Shown here piece after piece: positions 55,677-63,894 of a stretch of DNA of 64,000 nucleotides. A program made the translations under genes and the position numbers. How positions within the stretch are numbered: position 1 is the first letter of the stretch; every line of letters begins with the position of its first letter. The stretch spans positions 124,001 through 188,000 of the forward strand of contig CAVTKZ010000002.1 in assembly GCA_963735455.1 (NCBI GenBank). The letters are read 5' to 3'. Source of the stretch: Palsa-1033 sp963735455. GTDB lineage: Bacteria; Chloroflexota; Limnocylindria; Limnocylindrales; CSP1-4. The notes beneath the pieces are model-generated. The model was not told the origin of the DNA. It searched no databases and was given only the letters and a program-made list of their open reading frames with translations.

Positions 55677-56879
55677 ATGGCGAGCCTTTCCCCGGACGTC
55701 TCGGCCGCTCTCGCGTCCCTCCGGACACGCTGGGGAGCGGCAGCTCCGCGGGTGATCGGCTCGCTCGCGATCGCCCCCGAGTTCGAGCCGGAATCGCGGC
55801 CGGCCGATGCGGATCGGGTGATCGGGACCGGCTTCGCCGCCCTCGATGCGATCATCGGCCCGGGCGGCGTGCCCCGTGACGCGGCCGTTGCCTTGTGCGG
55901 CGCCCCGTCGAGCGGGCAGACCACCGTCGCCCTGCGCCTGGTGGCCGAGGCCCAGGCCGGTGGGGCGATCGCTGCCTGGGTGGACCTTGCCCGCAGCCTC
56001 GACCCAGTCGAGGCGGTCGCCCGCGGGGTGCGACTCGAGTGGCTGGTCGTGTTGCAGCCCGAATCGCCGGACGAGGGGATCTCGATGGCCGGCTCGCTGC
56101 TGGCCGGCCGATCCGTCGACGTCCTGGTCATCGACCTGCCGACCGAGGCCCGCGGCGGCCCGGCCAGGTTCAACGGGGCGGCCCAGCCGCCCGCCCTTGG
56201 CCGAACTGGGCCATCAACCGGCCACCCGCCCAAACGGCCGCCCAGCCTGGCGAATCGCCTCGAGCGGCTCGCCGCCCTCGCCCGGCGGGCCGGCGTCCTG
56301 CTCATCGTCCTCGAGCCGCCGGGGCTCGGGCGGGAGCTGACCGCCGCCGTCGCCGCGTCCACGGCCCTCCGCCTGGAGCTCGCCCGTCGATCGTGGATCC
56401 GGCTTGGCCGGGACGTGGTCGGCCAGCGGACCGAGGTGGTCGTCGGTCGGAACCGGTTCGGGCCGACGGGGCGCCGGGCGGAGCTGCGGATCCTGTATGC
56501 CGAGGGCGGCGGCCGCGACGCTTGCCTCGGTCGCGACGGGCTCCTCGCCGATTCGCGAGCCGCGCCGATTGTGCCGGTCGCAGCTGCCCTGCCCCCGGGC
56601 CACGAGCCCGACACGGTTCCGGCGGCCACCAGCGCCACCACACACGCCCCCATCAGCCTCCAGTCACGGACACACGATCGTGCGACGTCTCCACCTGCTC
56701 TGGACCCACCTGCCGCTCCGCCTCGCCCGGGCCCGCTCCACCTCGTTCCCGACCGGTCCGCTGGTCCTGGGCGGCCAGCCCTGGGCGACGGGGATCGTCC
56801 TCGACGCGAATCCGGCCGCGGTCGAGCTCGGCGTGCGCCGGGGGATGCCGCTCGGGAGCGCGCACCGGCTCGCCCCTGA
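55677..56879 (+). CDS. imuA: ImuA-like RecA-fold mutasome protein
   Basis: 400 residues as read. RecA-like core: GTGFAALDAIIGPGGVPR, Walker A CGAPSSGQTT near 75, VAWVDL-like strand AAWVDLARSLDP, and DVLVIDLPTEAR as Walker B. RSWIRLGRDVVGQRTEVVV matches the C-terminal region of ImuA' proteins that activate ImuB-DnaE2 translesion synthesis. An insert after residue 160 (PPALGRTGPSTGHPP) is low complexity. The last 200 bases overlap imuB out of frame and encode an Arg/Pro/Ala tail, so a real end before 56680 is likely. Confidence 0.82.
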   Translation: MASLSPDVSAALASLRTRWGAAAPRVIGSLAIAPEFEPESRPADADRVIGTGFAALDAIIGPGGVPRDAAVALCGAPSSGQTTVALRLVAEAQAGGAIAAWVDLARSLDPVEAVARGVRLEWLVVLQPESPDEGISMAGSLLAGRSVDVLVIDLPTEARGGPARFNGAAQPPALGRTGPSTGHPPKRPPSLANRLERLAALARRAGVLLIVLEPPGLGRELTAAVAASTALRLELARRSWIRLGRDVVGQRTEVVVGRNRFGPTGRRAELRILYAEGGGRDACLGRDGLLADSRAAPIVPVAAALPPGHEPDTVPAATSATTHAPISLQSRTHDRATSPPALDPPAAPPRPGPLHLVPDRSAGPGRPALGDGDRPRRESGRGRARRAPGDAARERAPARP

Positions 56880-57927
56880 GGCGACCTTCCTCGACCCCGA
56901 GCCGGAGCGGGACGCGGCCGCGATCGAGGCGGCACTCGAACGGCTGGCCACCTTCAGCCCGGGCGTGGCCGGGGTCGACGATCCGGCCGATCCGGCCTTC
57001 GGCCTGCTCGAGGTCCAGGTCGACGGCCTCGAACGGCTATGGGGCGTCGAGCCGGTCCTGGCCGGCCGGCTGGTCGAGGCGCTGGCCTCGATCCTGCCCG
57101 GCCCACCCCGGGTCGGGATCGCCGGGACGCGCTTCGCCGCGACCCTGGCGGCGGCCACCGCGGCGCCCGGTGAGCGCTCGGCGATGATCGTCGGGCCGGG
57201 TGACGAGGCGGCCTTCCTGGGCCCGCTGCCGGCCGGCCTGCTCACCCCCGACGAGGAGATTCGTGCCCGCCTTGGCCGATTCGGGCTGCGCCGGATCGAT
57301 GCCGTGGCCGGGATCGCCCGGTCCGCCCTGGTCGCCCGCTTCGGCGAGGAGGGTGCCCGGATTCACGCCCGGGCGATCGGCGAGGAGCTCGAGCCGTTCC
57401 GGCCGCGGCGGACCCCCGAGCGGCTGTGCCTGGGGATCGGCCTCGAGCCACCGATCGAGGAGCTCGAGCCGCTGCGCTTCGTCCTCCACCGGCTGACCGC
57501 GGCGCTCGCCGACCAGCTCGTCGCCCGGGGCGCGGCCACCGGCCGGGTCGAGCTGCGGCTCAGCCTGGATCCGGCCTTCGCCCGGCGCGGCAGCCCGACC
57601 GCGATGTCCGTCGAGCAACGCCTGCCCGAGCCGTCGGCCGAGGCCGAGGCGATCGAGCGGCTGCTGTTCGCCCGCCTCGAGCGCGAGCCGCCGCCGGTGG
57701 CCGTGAGCCGGCTGGAGCTGGAGCTGTCCGAGGTTACCCCGGCCAGCGGCCAGCAGCTGGCCCTGTTCATCCCCCAGGCGAACCGGGTCTCGCGGCTGCG
57801 CTGGCAGCTGGCCCGCCTCGCCCTGGCCTTCGGTGACGACCGGATCGGGCGGGTCGAGCTGGCCGACCCCGAGGCGCCCCTGGCCGAGGGTCGCTGGACC
57901 TGGCACCCGGTGGAGGTCGCCCGGTGA
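56680..57927 (+). CDS. imuB: ImuB-like inactive Y-family polymerase
   Basis: 415 residues from GTG 56680. DinB-fold palm and thumb are recognisable (VELGVRRGMPLGSAHRLAPEA, GLRRIDAVAGI), but the first catalytic Asp motif of active Y-polymerases is missing: the start reads LHLLWTHLPLRLARAR. This is the hallmark of ImuB, which acts as a hub. A beta-clamp motif QLALF is near the C-terminus. Partner of ImuA and DnaE2 in damage-induced mutagenesis. Confidence 0.87.
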   Translation: MRRLHLLWTHLPLRLARARSTSFPTGPLVLGGQPWATGIVLDANPAAVELGVRRGMPLGSAHRLAPEATFLDPEPERDAAAIEAALERLATFSPGVAGVDDPADPAFGLLEVQVDGLERLWGVEPVLAGRLVEALASILPGPPRVGIAGTRFAATLAAATAAPGERSAMIVGPGDEAAFLGPLPAGLLTPDEEIRARLGRFGLRRIDAVAGIARSALVARFGEEGARIHARAIGEELEPFRPRRTPERLCLGIGLEPPIEELEPLRFVLHRLTAALADQLVARGAATGRVELRLSLDPAFARRGSPTAMSVEQRLPEPSAEAEAIERLLFARLEREPPPVAVSRLELELSEVTPASGQQLALFIPQANRVSRLRWQLARLALAFGDDRIGRVELADPEAPLAEGRWTWHPVEVAR

Positions 57928-57988
57928 GGCGTGGCTGGTTCGGGGTTCTGCGGCCCCCAGTTGGGTTTCGTGGCTCGCTTAGGGTCCC

Positions 57989-58261
57989 GTGGCGTTCGGC
58001 CGGAGTTGCCCGGTGACCCGGCTCCTGCGCGAGCACCCCCTGATCGACGCCGAGCTGGACGTTGCCGGCCGCCTCGTCGCGTTCCACTGGGCCGGCCGCC
58101 GGGAAGCCGTCGAGGTCTGCAACCGCTGGCGGGTCGACGAAAGCTGGTGGCGCGAGCCGATCGCCCGCGACTATTTCAAGGTCGTCGGCAGCAGCTGGCT
58201 GGCCCTGGTCTACCTCGACCGCCTCGACGGCTCATGGCACCTCGAGCGCCTCTACGACTGA
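57989..58261 (+). CDS. DUF6504-type small protein
   Basis: 90 residues from GTG 57989 or 82 from GTG 58013. DVAGRLVAFHWAGRREAVEV followed by WRVDESWWREPIARDYFKV and SWHLERLYD is the Trp-rich pattern of DUF6504, a family I know next to ImuB and DnaE2 genes in Actinomycetota. It is 61 bases after imuB on the same strand, so probably SOS co-induced. Role unknown; possibly an accessory factor of the mutasome. Confidence 0.7.
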   Translation: MAFGRSCPVTRLLREHPLIDAELDVAGRLVAFHWAGRREAVEVCNRWRVDESWWREPIARDYFKVVGSSWLALVYLDRLDGSWHLERLYD

Positions 58262-58311
58262 GCCGCGCCGCGTCCGACGCTCGCCGGCGTCCGAGGCTCG
58301 CTCGCGCCCGG

Positions 58312-58413
58312 CTATTTGGCCGGGATGTTGCCGACGACGAAGAGCACCACCAGGCCGATCAGAATGCCAGCCAGGCAGGCCGCGCCGATCACGTCGCGAA
58401 CTCGGAGGTGCAT
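58312..58413 (-). CDS. 33-residue single-pass membrane peptide (possible)
   Basis: MHLRVRDVIGAACLAGILIG continues through LVVLFVVGNIPAK to a TAG at 58314-58312. One predicted helix, a basic start and hydrophobic body. TATCGT lies 8 bases upstream of the ATG, which would suit a leaderless transcript, but there is no good -35 and no ribosome site. Located between DUF6504 and VOC genes on the opposite strand. Could be chance. Confidence 0.35.
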   Translation of the reverse strand: MHLRVRDVIGAACLAGILIGLVVLFVVGNIPAK

Positions 58414-58505
58414 CGCGGCTACGATACCCGGCGCCCGTGGCCGGCGCTCCGCTGGATATGCTTTCCGAGTCCTTGGTGTCCGCCCCGAAGTGCTGGAGGG
58501 AATGA

Positions 58506-58913
58506 GTGGAACGAGCGGTCGGCATCGGGGGCATGTTCATCCGGGCGAAGGACCCGGCAGCGCTCGCCCGCTGGTACCGCCAGGCGTTCGGCATCCCAAC
58601 CTATCCCCCTGAGTCCGACGAAGCGCCGCAGTCCTGGTGGCAGGCGGCAGGCCCGACCGTCTGGTCGGCGTTCGACGCGGACACCGACTACTTCGGGCGC
58701 CGCGACCAGCAATCCATGGTCAACTTCCGGGTGCGCAACCTCGACGCCATGCGCGAGCAGGTCCGCGCGCTCGGAGGCGTGGTCCTCGAGCAGACCGAGT
58801 CGATGGAAGGCCTCGGCCGGTTCGGCTGGATCGAGGACCCGGAAGGCAATCGGGTCGAGCTGTGGGAACCCGCCCCCCAGGCCTTGGCGCCCGAGGCTGC
58901 CCCGGAGGCGTAG
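58506..58913 (+). CDS. VOC-family small protein
   Basis: 135 residues. IGGMFIRAKDPAALARWYRQAF opens a glyoxalase-fold module and GWIEDPEGNRVELWEP closes it with the metal Glu. The first metal His is replaced (the strand reads GGMFI), so metal binding may be altered; the fold is also seen in antibiotic-resistance and carotenoid enzymes. GGAGGG ahead of GTG 58506 is a good ribosome site. Confidence 0.82.
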   Translation: MERAVGIGGMFIRAKDPAALARWYRQAFGIPTYPPESDEAPQSWWQAAGPTVWSAFDADTDYFGRRDQQSMVNFRVRNLDAMREQVRALGGVVLEQTESMEGLGRFGWIEDPEGNRVELWEPAPQALAPEAAPEA

Positions 58914-59000
58914 GGCCGGCTTCTTGCGGCGGGCCGGGCCGTCTGACGTGTAGGGCCCGGCTCCTCCTGTTGAGCCCGGGCGGCGTCGGCGCCCATTTGT

Positions 59001-59164
59001 GCCAAATATCAGCCCCAGCAATGCAAGGCGGAAAGTTGGAGTTCCCTAGGCCCGAAACCGCCAGACCTTGCCCGGGCTCGTGCGTGAATCGAGGTTTGCC
59101 GCCCTCGCGTGAGCCAGGGATCCGCCGCAGTTCTGGCCTAACAGCACTGGGGCTGCTATTTGGC
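59001..59164. repeat. 18-bp long-range inverted repeat upstream of dnaE2
   Basis: GCCAAATATCAGCCCCAG (59001-59018) matches the complement of 59147-59164 at 17 of 18 bases. The interior can also pair: GCAAGG (59023-59028) with CCTTGC (59066-59071). The arms are less GC-rich than the surroundings. A structured RNA or a small inverted-repeat element are both possible. Confidence 0.5.
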
Positions 59165-59310
59165 AAGTTCGGGCGGCTAGCCGGGCGAGCCACCCGCACT
59201 GGCGAGCCAACCACCCGAACCGCCAGGCCGCCACTGAGCGCGGTGGCGGGGCCACGGAGCGCGGCCAGGCCGCGACTGAGCGTGGCCGGCCACTGAACGG
59301 GGATCGGGAC

Positions 59311-59500
59311 AATGTGCGAGGCCCCGCCGCACGCTGGCGACGGGGCCTCGTGGGCCCTGTGCTCGCATCCGAGCACCGGCCGGGTCGGCGAAAACAACCC
59401 CCCGGGTTGTCCGCCGCCAAGAGCGGTCGCGAACCCCCAGGCACGCAACACGTCTGGCCTGAATGTGAGACGCCGGGATGCGTCGGTTTGTTTCGTGATT
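59311..59500 (+). ncRNA. candidate structured RNA: three hairpins and a terminator
   Basis: Within the 686-bp gap before dnaE2 four perfect stems follow each other: CGAGGCCCCG (59317-59326) with 59341-59350, GTGCTCG (59359-59365) with 59370-59376, ACAACCC (59394-59400) with 59404-59410 extended by GGCG/CGCC, and GACGC (59469-59473) with 59480-59484, the last followed by a T-rich run. No promoter is convincing upstream of 59311. I see no reading frame. It may be a small RNA gene or a leader from the upstream VOC transcript. Confidence 0.4.
59469..59495 (+). terminator. Rho-independent-type terminator before dnaE2
   Basis: Stem GACGC/GCGTC (59469-59473, 59480-59484) around CGGGAT, followed by GGTTTGTTTC. 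The T-rich stretch is rare in this genome, which supports a terminator. It separates the dnaE2 promoter from upstream transcription. Confidence 0.5.
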
Positions 59501-59571
59501 CTCGGGCTTTTCTTGACCGGATTTAAGGCGATCTCGTTGCCTTCGGGGACCGAGCCCGGCGAGCCTGGCCA

Positions 59572-59600
59572 TTGACGAAACAGAACAGATGTTCGATCAT
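59572..59600 (+). promoter_or_regulatory. SOS (LexA-type) promoter of dnaE2
   Basis: TTGACG (59572-59577), a 17-bp spacer containing GAACAGATGTTC (59583-59594), and GATCAT (59595-59600). Same spacing, same -10 and same palindrome position as the imuA promoter. The ATG at 59606 falls at the predicted transcript start, so dnaE2 mRNA is probably leaderless. Confidence 0.87.
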
Positions 59601-59605
59601 TGGCC

Positions 59606-62600
59606 ATGGCCTACGCCGAGCTGCATTGCCACACGAACTTCTCGTTCCTCGACGGCGCCTCGGCCGTTGACGAGCTCGTCGAGCGAGCCCTCGCCATCGG
59701 CCTGAGCGGCCTGGCAGTGACCGACCACAACGGTCTGTATGGGGTCGTCCGGTTCGCCTCGGCGGCTCGCGAGGCGGGGCTCCAGCCGATCATCGGGGTG
59801 GAGATCGAGCTCCGGGACGCGTTCGCACCCGATCCCGACTACATCGTCGTCCCGGCCCGGCGGCCGATCCGGCGCCCCAGCCGAGGATCCGGGACGGGCC
59901 CGGGCCTGGCCACCGCCCGAGGAGCCGGAGTCGGAACCGGCCGGATGCTGGCCGAGGAGCTCACGCCCAGCGAAGGCCTGCCGGCTCGACCCCGCCCTGA
60001 GCGGACCCGCCTGCCGGGCCGTCGTGAGCCGGTCAAGGAAGATTACCGGGGGATCGGCGCCGGGTCGCGTGGGCCGCACCTCGTCCTGCTCGCTCGCGAC
60101 GGGACCGGCTATCGCAGCCTGTGCCGCCTGATCAGCCGGGCCAACCTGGCCGGCACGAAGTCCGTCCCCCGTTTCACCCAGGCCCTCCTCGCCGAGCACG
60201 TCGAAGGGCTGATCGCCCTGTCGGGCTGCCGTGACGGGGAGCTCGCCCGGCGGCTCCGAGTGGGCGACCGCGAGGGTGCCCGCCGAGTTGCCGAGGGTTA
60301 CGCAATGCTGTTCGGCGGCCCGAACCAGGCACGAGGCCCGGGCCCGGGCCGGGCTGCCACCAGGCAGGGAAGCGCCACCAGCCAGGGGAGCGCGACCGGT
60401 CGGGGAGCCGCCACTAGCCGACGGGGCAACCCGGCCCACGGCGGTGCCGCCGCGGCCGGCTTCGTCCTCGAGCTCCAGCACCACCTCCTGCCCGACGACG
60501 ACTGGCTCGTTGCCGAGACCGCTCGCCTGGCCGAGGAGCTTGGCCTGCCGACCGTGGTCACCAACGACGTCCACTACGCCCTGCCCGAGGGCCGCGAGCT
60601 GCACGACGTGGTCAGCGCGATTCGCCATGGCCGGACCCTCGAGACGCTGGCCGACCTGCGCCGGCCGGAGGGCGAGTCATACCTCAAGTCGGAGGCCGAG
60701 CTGCTGAGCTTGCCGCCGGCCGATCCGGCCACCGCCGAGACCGACCCGGCCACGGCCCGGGCCTGGGCGGAAGGCCTGGCCAACGCCGGCGAGATCGCCG
60801 CCGCCTGCTCGGTCGATCTCGGCTTCGAGCGCTACCGCTTCCCGGGCTTCGACGTGCCGGCCGGGGAGACGCCCTTCAGCCAGCTCGCCGAGCTCTGCCA
60901 CCAGGGGGTTCGCAAGCGCTACCACCCCCTCACGCCGGCCGTCCTCAACCAGCTCACCCACGAGCTGGCCGTGATCGAGCGAACCGGCCTGGCCGAGTTC
61001 TTCCTGATCTGCTGGGACCTGATGCGCTTCGCCCGCGAGCGGCGGATCCCGGCCCAGGGCCGGGGCAGCGCGGCCGACTCGATCGTGGCCTACGTCCTGG
61101 GCATCACCCGGGTCGACCCGATCCGCCACAACCTGCTCTTCGAGCGGTTCATCAACGAGGGCCGGACCACCTACCCGGACGTCGACATCGACTTCTCGTC
61201 GGAGCGCCGAGAAGAGGTGATCCAGTACGTCTACGACACGTACGGCCCCGAGCACACCGGGATGGTCTGCAACATCGTCACCTACCGGGCCCGCTCGGTC
61301 GTGCGCGAGGTGGGCGTGGCACTCGGCTTCCCCCGGCCGCTCGTCGACCGGGTGGCCAAGGCGCTCGAGACGTACGACTCGGTGATGGTCCGGCGCGACC
61401 TGGAGGCGGACGGCGGCTTCGCCGAGTTCTTCCAGCGGCCCGCCCAGCCGGTCAGCGTGGTGACCGAGGCGCGCGGCCTGACCGACCGGATGGGCCAGCT
61501 CCGGATGGCCGGCAAGCCCGCCGTGCGGGGCGGCGGGACCGGCGACGACAAGGGCGGCCCGGGCGATTCGCCGGCCAGCGTGGCCTGGCTCGAATCGGGC
61601 CGGGGGACAGGCTACGCCGCCGAAACAACGACAACGGCAACGGCCGGCGCGCCACAGCCGCCACCTGACACCGCCCAGCTGCCACCGGGCACGATCGACG
61701 GCCGGACGATCGACCCCGAGAGCGGCGTCCTCCTCCCGGCGGAGCGGCGAACCGACAAGCTCGGCCGGCCCAATCACTGGGACGGCGGCGGCCCGGCCGT
61801 GGCCAGCGCCCATGCCGGCAGCACGGCCGGCCTCTCCGACTGGGAGCGCTGGCTGGAGTTCTGCGCCCGGATGGACGGCTTCCCGCGCCACCTGAGCATC
61901 CACAGCGGCGGGATGCTGATCACCGCCGCGCCGTTGATCGACATCGCCCCCCTCGAGCGGGCGACGATGCCCGGCCGGGTGGTGGTCCAGTACGACAAGC
62001 GCGACGTCGAGACGATCAAGCTGATCAAGCTCGACTTGCTCGGCCTGGGGATGCTGGCGGCGATCGACGAGACGGTCCAGCTGATCGAGCACGACTGCGC
62101 GGTCTGCCTCGACCTCGACCACTTGCCCGAGGAGATCGACGACGTCTTCGGGATGCTCCAGGCCGCCGACACAGTGGGCGTCTTCCAGGTCGAGAGCCGG
62201 GCCCAGATGCAGACCCTGCCCAAGTCCCGGCCGAACTGCCTCGACGACCTGGTGGTCGAGGTCGCGATCATCCGGCCCGGCCCGATCCAGGGCAACGCGG
62301 TCCACCCCTATCTGCGCCGCAAGCAGGGCCTCGAGCCGGTCACCTACCTCCACCCCAGCCTGGCCCCGATCCTGGCCGACAGCCTGGGCGTGATCCTGTA
62401 CCAGGAGCAGGTGATGCGGATCGCGATCGACGTGGCCGGCTTCAGCCCCGCCGAATCGGATGGCTTCCGGCGGGCGATGGGCACCTGGCGCTCGAGCCGC
62501 GAGATGGAGAAGCTCCACGCCCGCTTCGTCGATGGCTGCGTGGCGGTCCAGGGCCTGCCCCTCGAGGATGCCGAGGAGCTCTTCCGGCGGGTGGCCGGCT

Positions 62601-63733
62601 TCGCCTCGTTCGGCTTCGCCAAGAGCCATGCCGCGGCCTTCGCCCGGACCGCCTACGAGTCCTCGTTCCTCAAGCTCTTCTACCCGGCCCAGTTCCTGGT
62701 CGGCCTGATCAACGCCCAGCCGATGGGCTTCTACCCGGTGGAGGTCCTGGTCAACGACACGAAGCGCCACGGCGTGGCGGTCCTGCCGGTCGACATCAAC
62801 GCCTCGAGCTTCAAGACGACGACCGAATGGGTCGGCCGGCCGGGCGAGCCGCTGCCCGAGGGCGCGGGCATCGAGCGCCGGCCCGAGCCGGTCCGCTCGC
62901 CGGCCTGCGTCCTGCCCAGCCCAGCCGCCCGCGAGCGCTGGTCGGCCGAAAGCGCGATCGGCTGGGGCGTCCGCCTTGGCCTGGGGCTGGTCAAGGGGAT
63001 CGGCGAAGAGCATGCCGAGCTGCTCGACGCCGAGCTAGCTCACGGCCCGTATACCAGCCTGGGCGACGTGGTCGAGCGGACCGGCCTGCCCGAGGAGACG
63101 ATCGAGCAGCTGATCCGGGCCGGTGCCCTCGATTCGATCGGCCGGCCGCGTCGGGAGCTGCTCTGGCAGCTGCGCGAGGTGGCCTCGCGCCGGACCGGCG
63201 GCCCGGCCGGCCGGGCGGCGGGCCGGCCGATCGACCTGCGCCTGCCGGCCACCGCTGCGCCGGCCCTGCCGCCGATCGGCCCGACCGAAAAGCTCGGCGA
63301 TTCATATGCCGTCCTGTCGCTCGATCCGCGCCAGCAGGTGGTCGAGCTCTTCCGGGCAGCGCTCGATCGGCTCGGGGCAATCCCCAACTCGGCCCTCAAC
63401 GAGCATCCGCCGGGGAAGGTCCGGATCGGTGGCCTGGTCGTCACCCGGCAGCACCCGATGACGGCCAAGGGCACGGTCTTCCTGGCCCTCGAGGACGAGA
63501 CCGGGATGGTCAACGTCACGCTCTGGCCCGACGCCTGGGCGAGGCTGCGCGGGGTGGTGCGCCGGCACGCCCTGCTGCTCGTCGACGGCCAGCTCCAGCG
63601 GGAGGGGGATGTGGTCAACGTGATCGCCCGCCAGATCCAGCCGCTACCGGAGATTGCGGCCAAGGTCGGCGGGCCACGCCGGCCGCCGGGCGTCCGCCAG
63701 CTTGGCTACGCCGGGATGCGCCGGGTCGGTTGA
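59606..63733 (+). CDS. dnaE2: error-prone DNA polymerase III alpha-type subunit DnaE2
   Basis: 1375 residues (typical DnaE2 is about 1050-1150). PHP domain (AELHCHTNFSFLDG), palm with PDVDIDF catalytic Asp residues near 525 and AQGRGSAADSIVAYVLGI, the fingers block (RPGPIQGNAVHPYLRR and FGFAKSHAAAFARTAY), then an OB-fold nucleic-acid domain (VRIGGLVVTRQHPMTAKGTVF). Extra length comes from two low-complexity inserts: about 85-140 and 235-280 in the PHP part, and about 635-735 (GGGTGDDKGGPGDSPAS region) before the fingers. ATG 59606 fits the SOS promoter. It acts with ImuA/ImuB to copy damaged DNA with errors. Confidence 0.95.
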   Translation: MAYAELHCHTNFSFLDGASAVDELVERALAIGLSGLAVTDHNGLYGVVRFASAAREAGLQPIIGVEIELRDAFAPDPDYIVVPARRPIRRPSRGSGTGPGLATARGAGVGTGRMLAEELTPSEGLPARPRPERTRLPGRREPVKEDYRGIGAGSRGPHLVLLARDGTGYRSLCRLISRANLAGTKSVPRFTQALLAEHVEGLIALSGCRDGELARRLRVGDREGARRVAEGYAMLFGGPNQARGPGPGRAATRQGSATSQGSATGRGAATSRRGNPAHGGAAAAGFVLELQHHLLPDDDWLVAETARLAEELGLPTVVTNDVHYALPEGRELHDVVSAIRHGRTLETLADLRRPEGESYLKSEAELLSLPPADPATAETDPATARAWAEGLANAGEIAAACSVDLGFERYRFPGFDVPAGETPFSQLAELCHQGVRKRYHPLTPAVLNQLTHELAVIERTGLAEFFLICWDLMRFARERRIPAQGRGSAADSIVAYVLGITRVDPIRHNLLFERFINEGRTTYPDVDIDFSSERREEVIQYVYDTYGPEHTGMVCNIVTYRARSVVREVGVALGFPRPLVDRVAKALETYDSVMVRRDLEADGGFAEFFQRPAQPVSVVTEARGLTDRMGQLRMAGKPAVRGGGTGDDKGGPGDSPASVAWLESGRGTGYAAETTTTATAGAPQPPPDTAQLPPGTIDGRTIDPESGVLLPAERRTDKLGRPNHWDGGGPAVASAHAGSTAGLSDWERWLEFCARMDGFPRHLSIHSGGMLITAAPLIDIAPLERATMPGRVVVQYDKRDVETIKLIKLDLLGLGMLAAIDETVQLIEHDCAVCLDLDHLPEEIDDVFGMLQAADTVGVFQVESRAQMQTLPKSRPNCLDDLVVEVAIIRPGPIQGNAVHPYLRRKQGLEPVTYLHPSLAPILADSLGVILYQEQVMRIAIDVAGFSPAESDGFRRAMGTWRSSREMEKLHARFVDGCVAVQGLPLEDAEELFRRVAGFASFGFAKSHAAAFARTAYESSFLKLFYPAQFLVGLINAQPMGFYPVEVLVNDTKRHGVAVLPVDINASSFKTTTEWVGRPGEPLPEGAGIERRPEPVRSPACVLPSPAARERWSAESAIGWGVRLGLGLVKGIGEEHAELLDAELAHGPYTSLGDVVERTGLPEETIEQLIRAGALDSIGRPRRELLWQLREVASRRTGGPAGRAAGRPIDLRLPATAAPALPPIGPTEKLGDSYAVLSLDPRQQVVELFRAALDRLGAIPNSALNEHPPGKVRIGGLVVTRQHPMTAKGTVFLALEDETGMVNVTLWPDAWARLRGVVRRHALLLVDGQLQREGDVVNVIARQIQPLPEIAAKVGGPRRPPGVRQLGYAGMRRVG

Positions 63734-63894
63734 GCAGGGAAAAGTTGGACGCGCCCCGACATCGATCGTCCGTGACAACGAACCGCGTTCGGTCCGAGCC
63801 TCCGTTCGAAGATTCGCCACCCCGGTCGCCGATCCTCCGAGGCGCGTCCTACCCTTTGTTCGTCGCGATTGGCCGGTCGGATTGCGACGGTCGA
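63734..63894. other. intergenic gap, nothing recognised
   Basis: 161 bases between the converging dnaE2 and a minus-strand gene. Contains a 13-bp palindrome at 63779-63791 (CGAAC-CGC-GTTCG), whose centre is one base too short for a LexA box. No clear terminator hairpin. Confidence 0.5.

Noticed and set aside
58914..59310. RNase P RNA in the gap before dnaE2
   Set aside because: GGCGGAAAGTTGGAGTTCC near 59027 recalls the GGAAAGTCCGGGCT core, but the partner ACAGAA...GGCTTA and the other conserved blocks are missing.
63779..63791. Third LexA box (CGAAC-CGC-GTTCG)
   Set aside because: The centre is three bases, not four, and it lies after dnaE2 with no promoter or gene start beside it.
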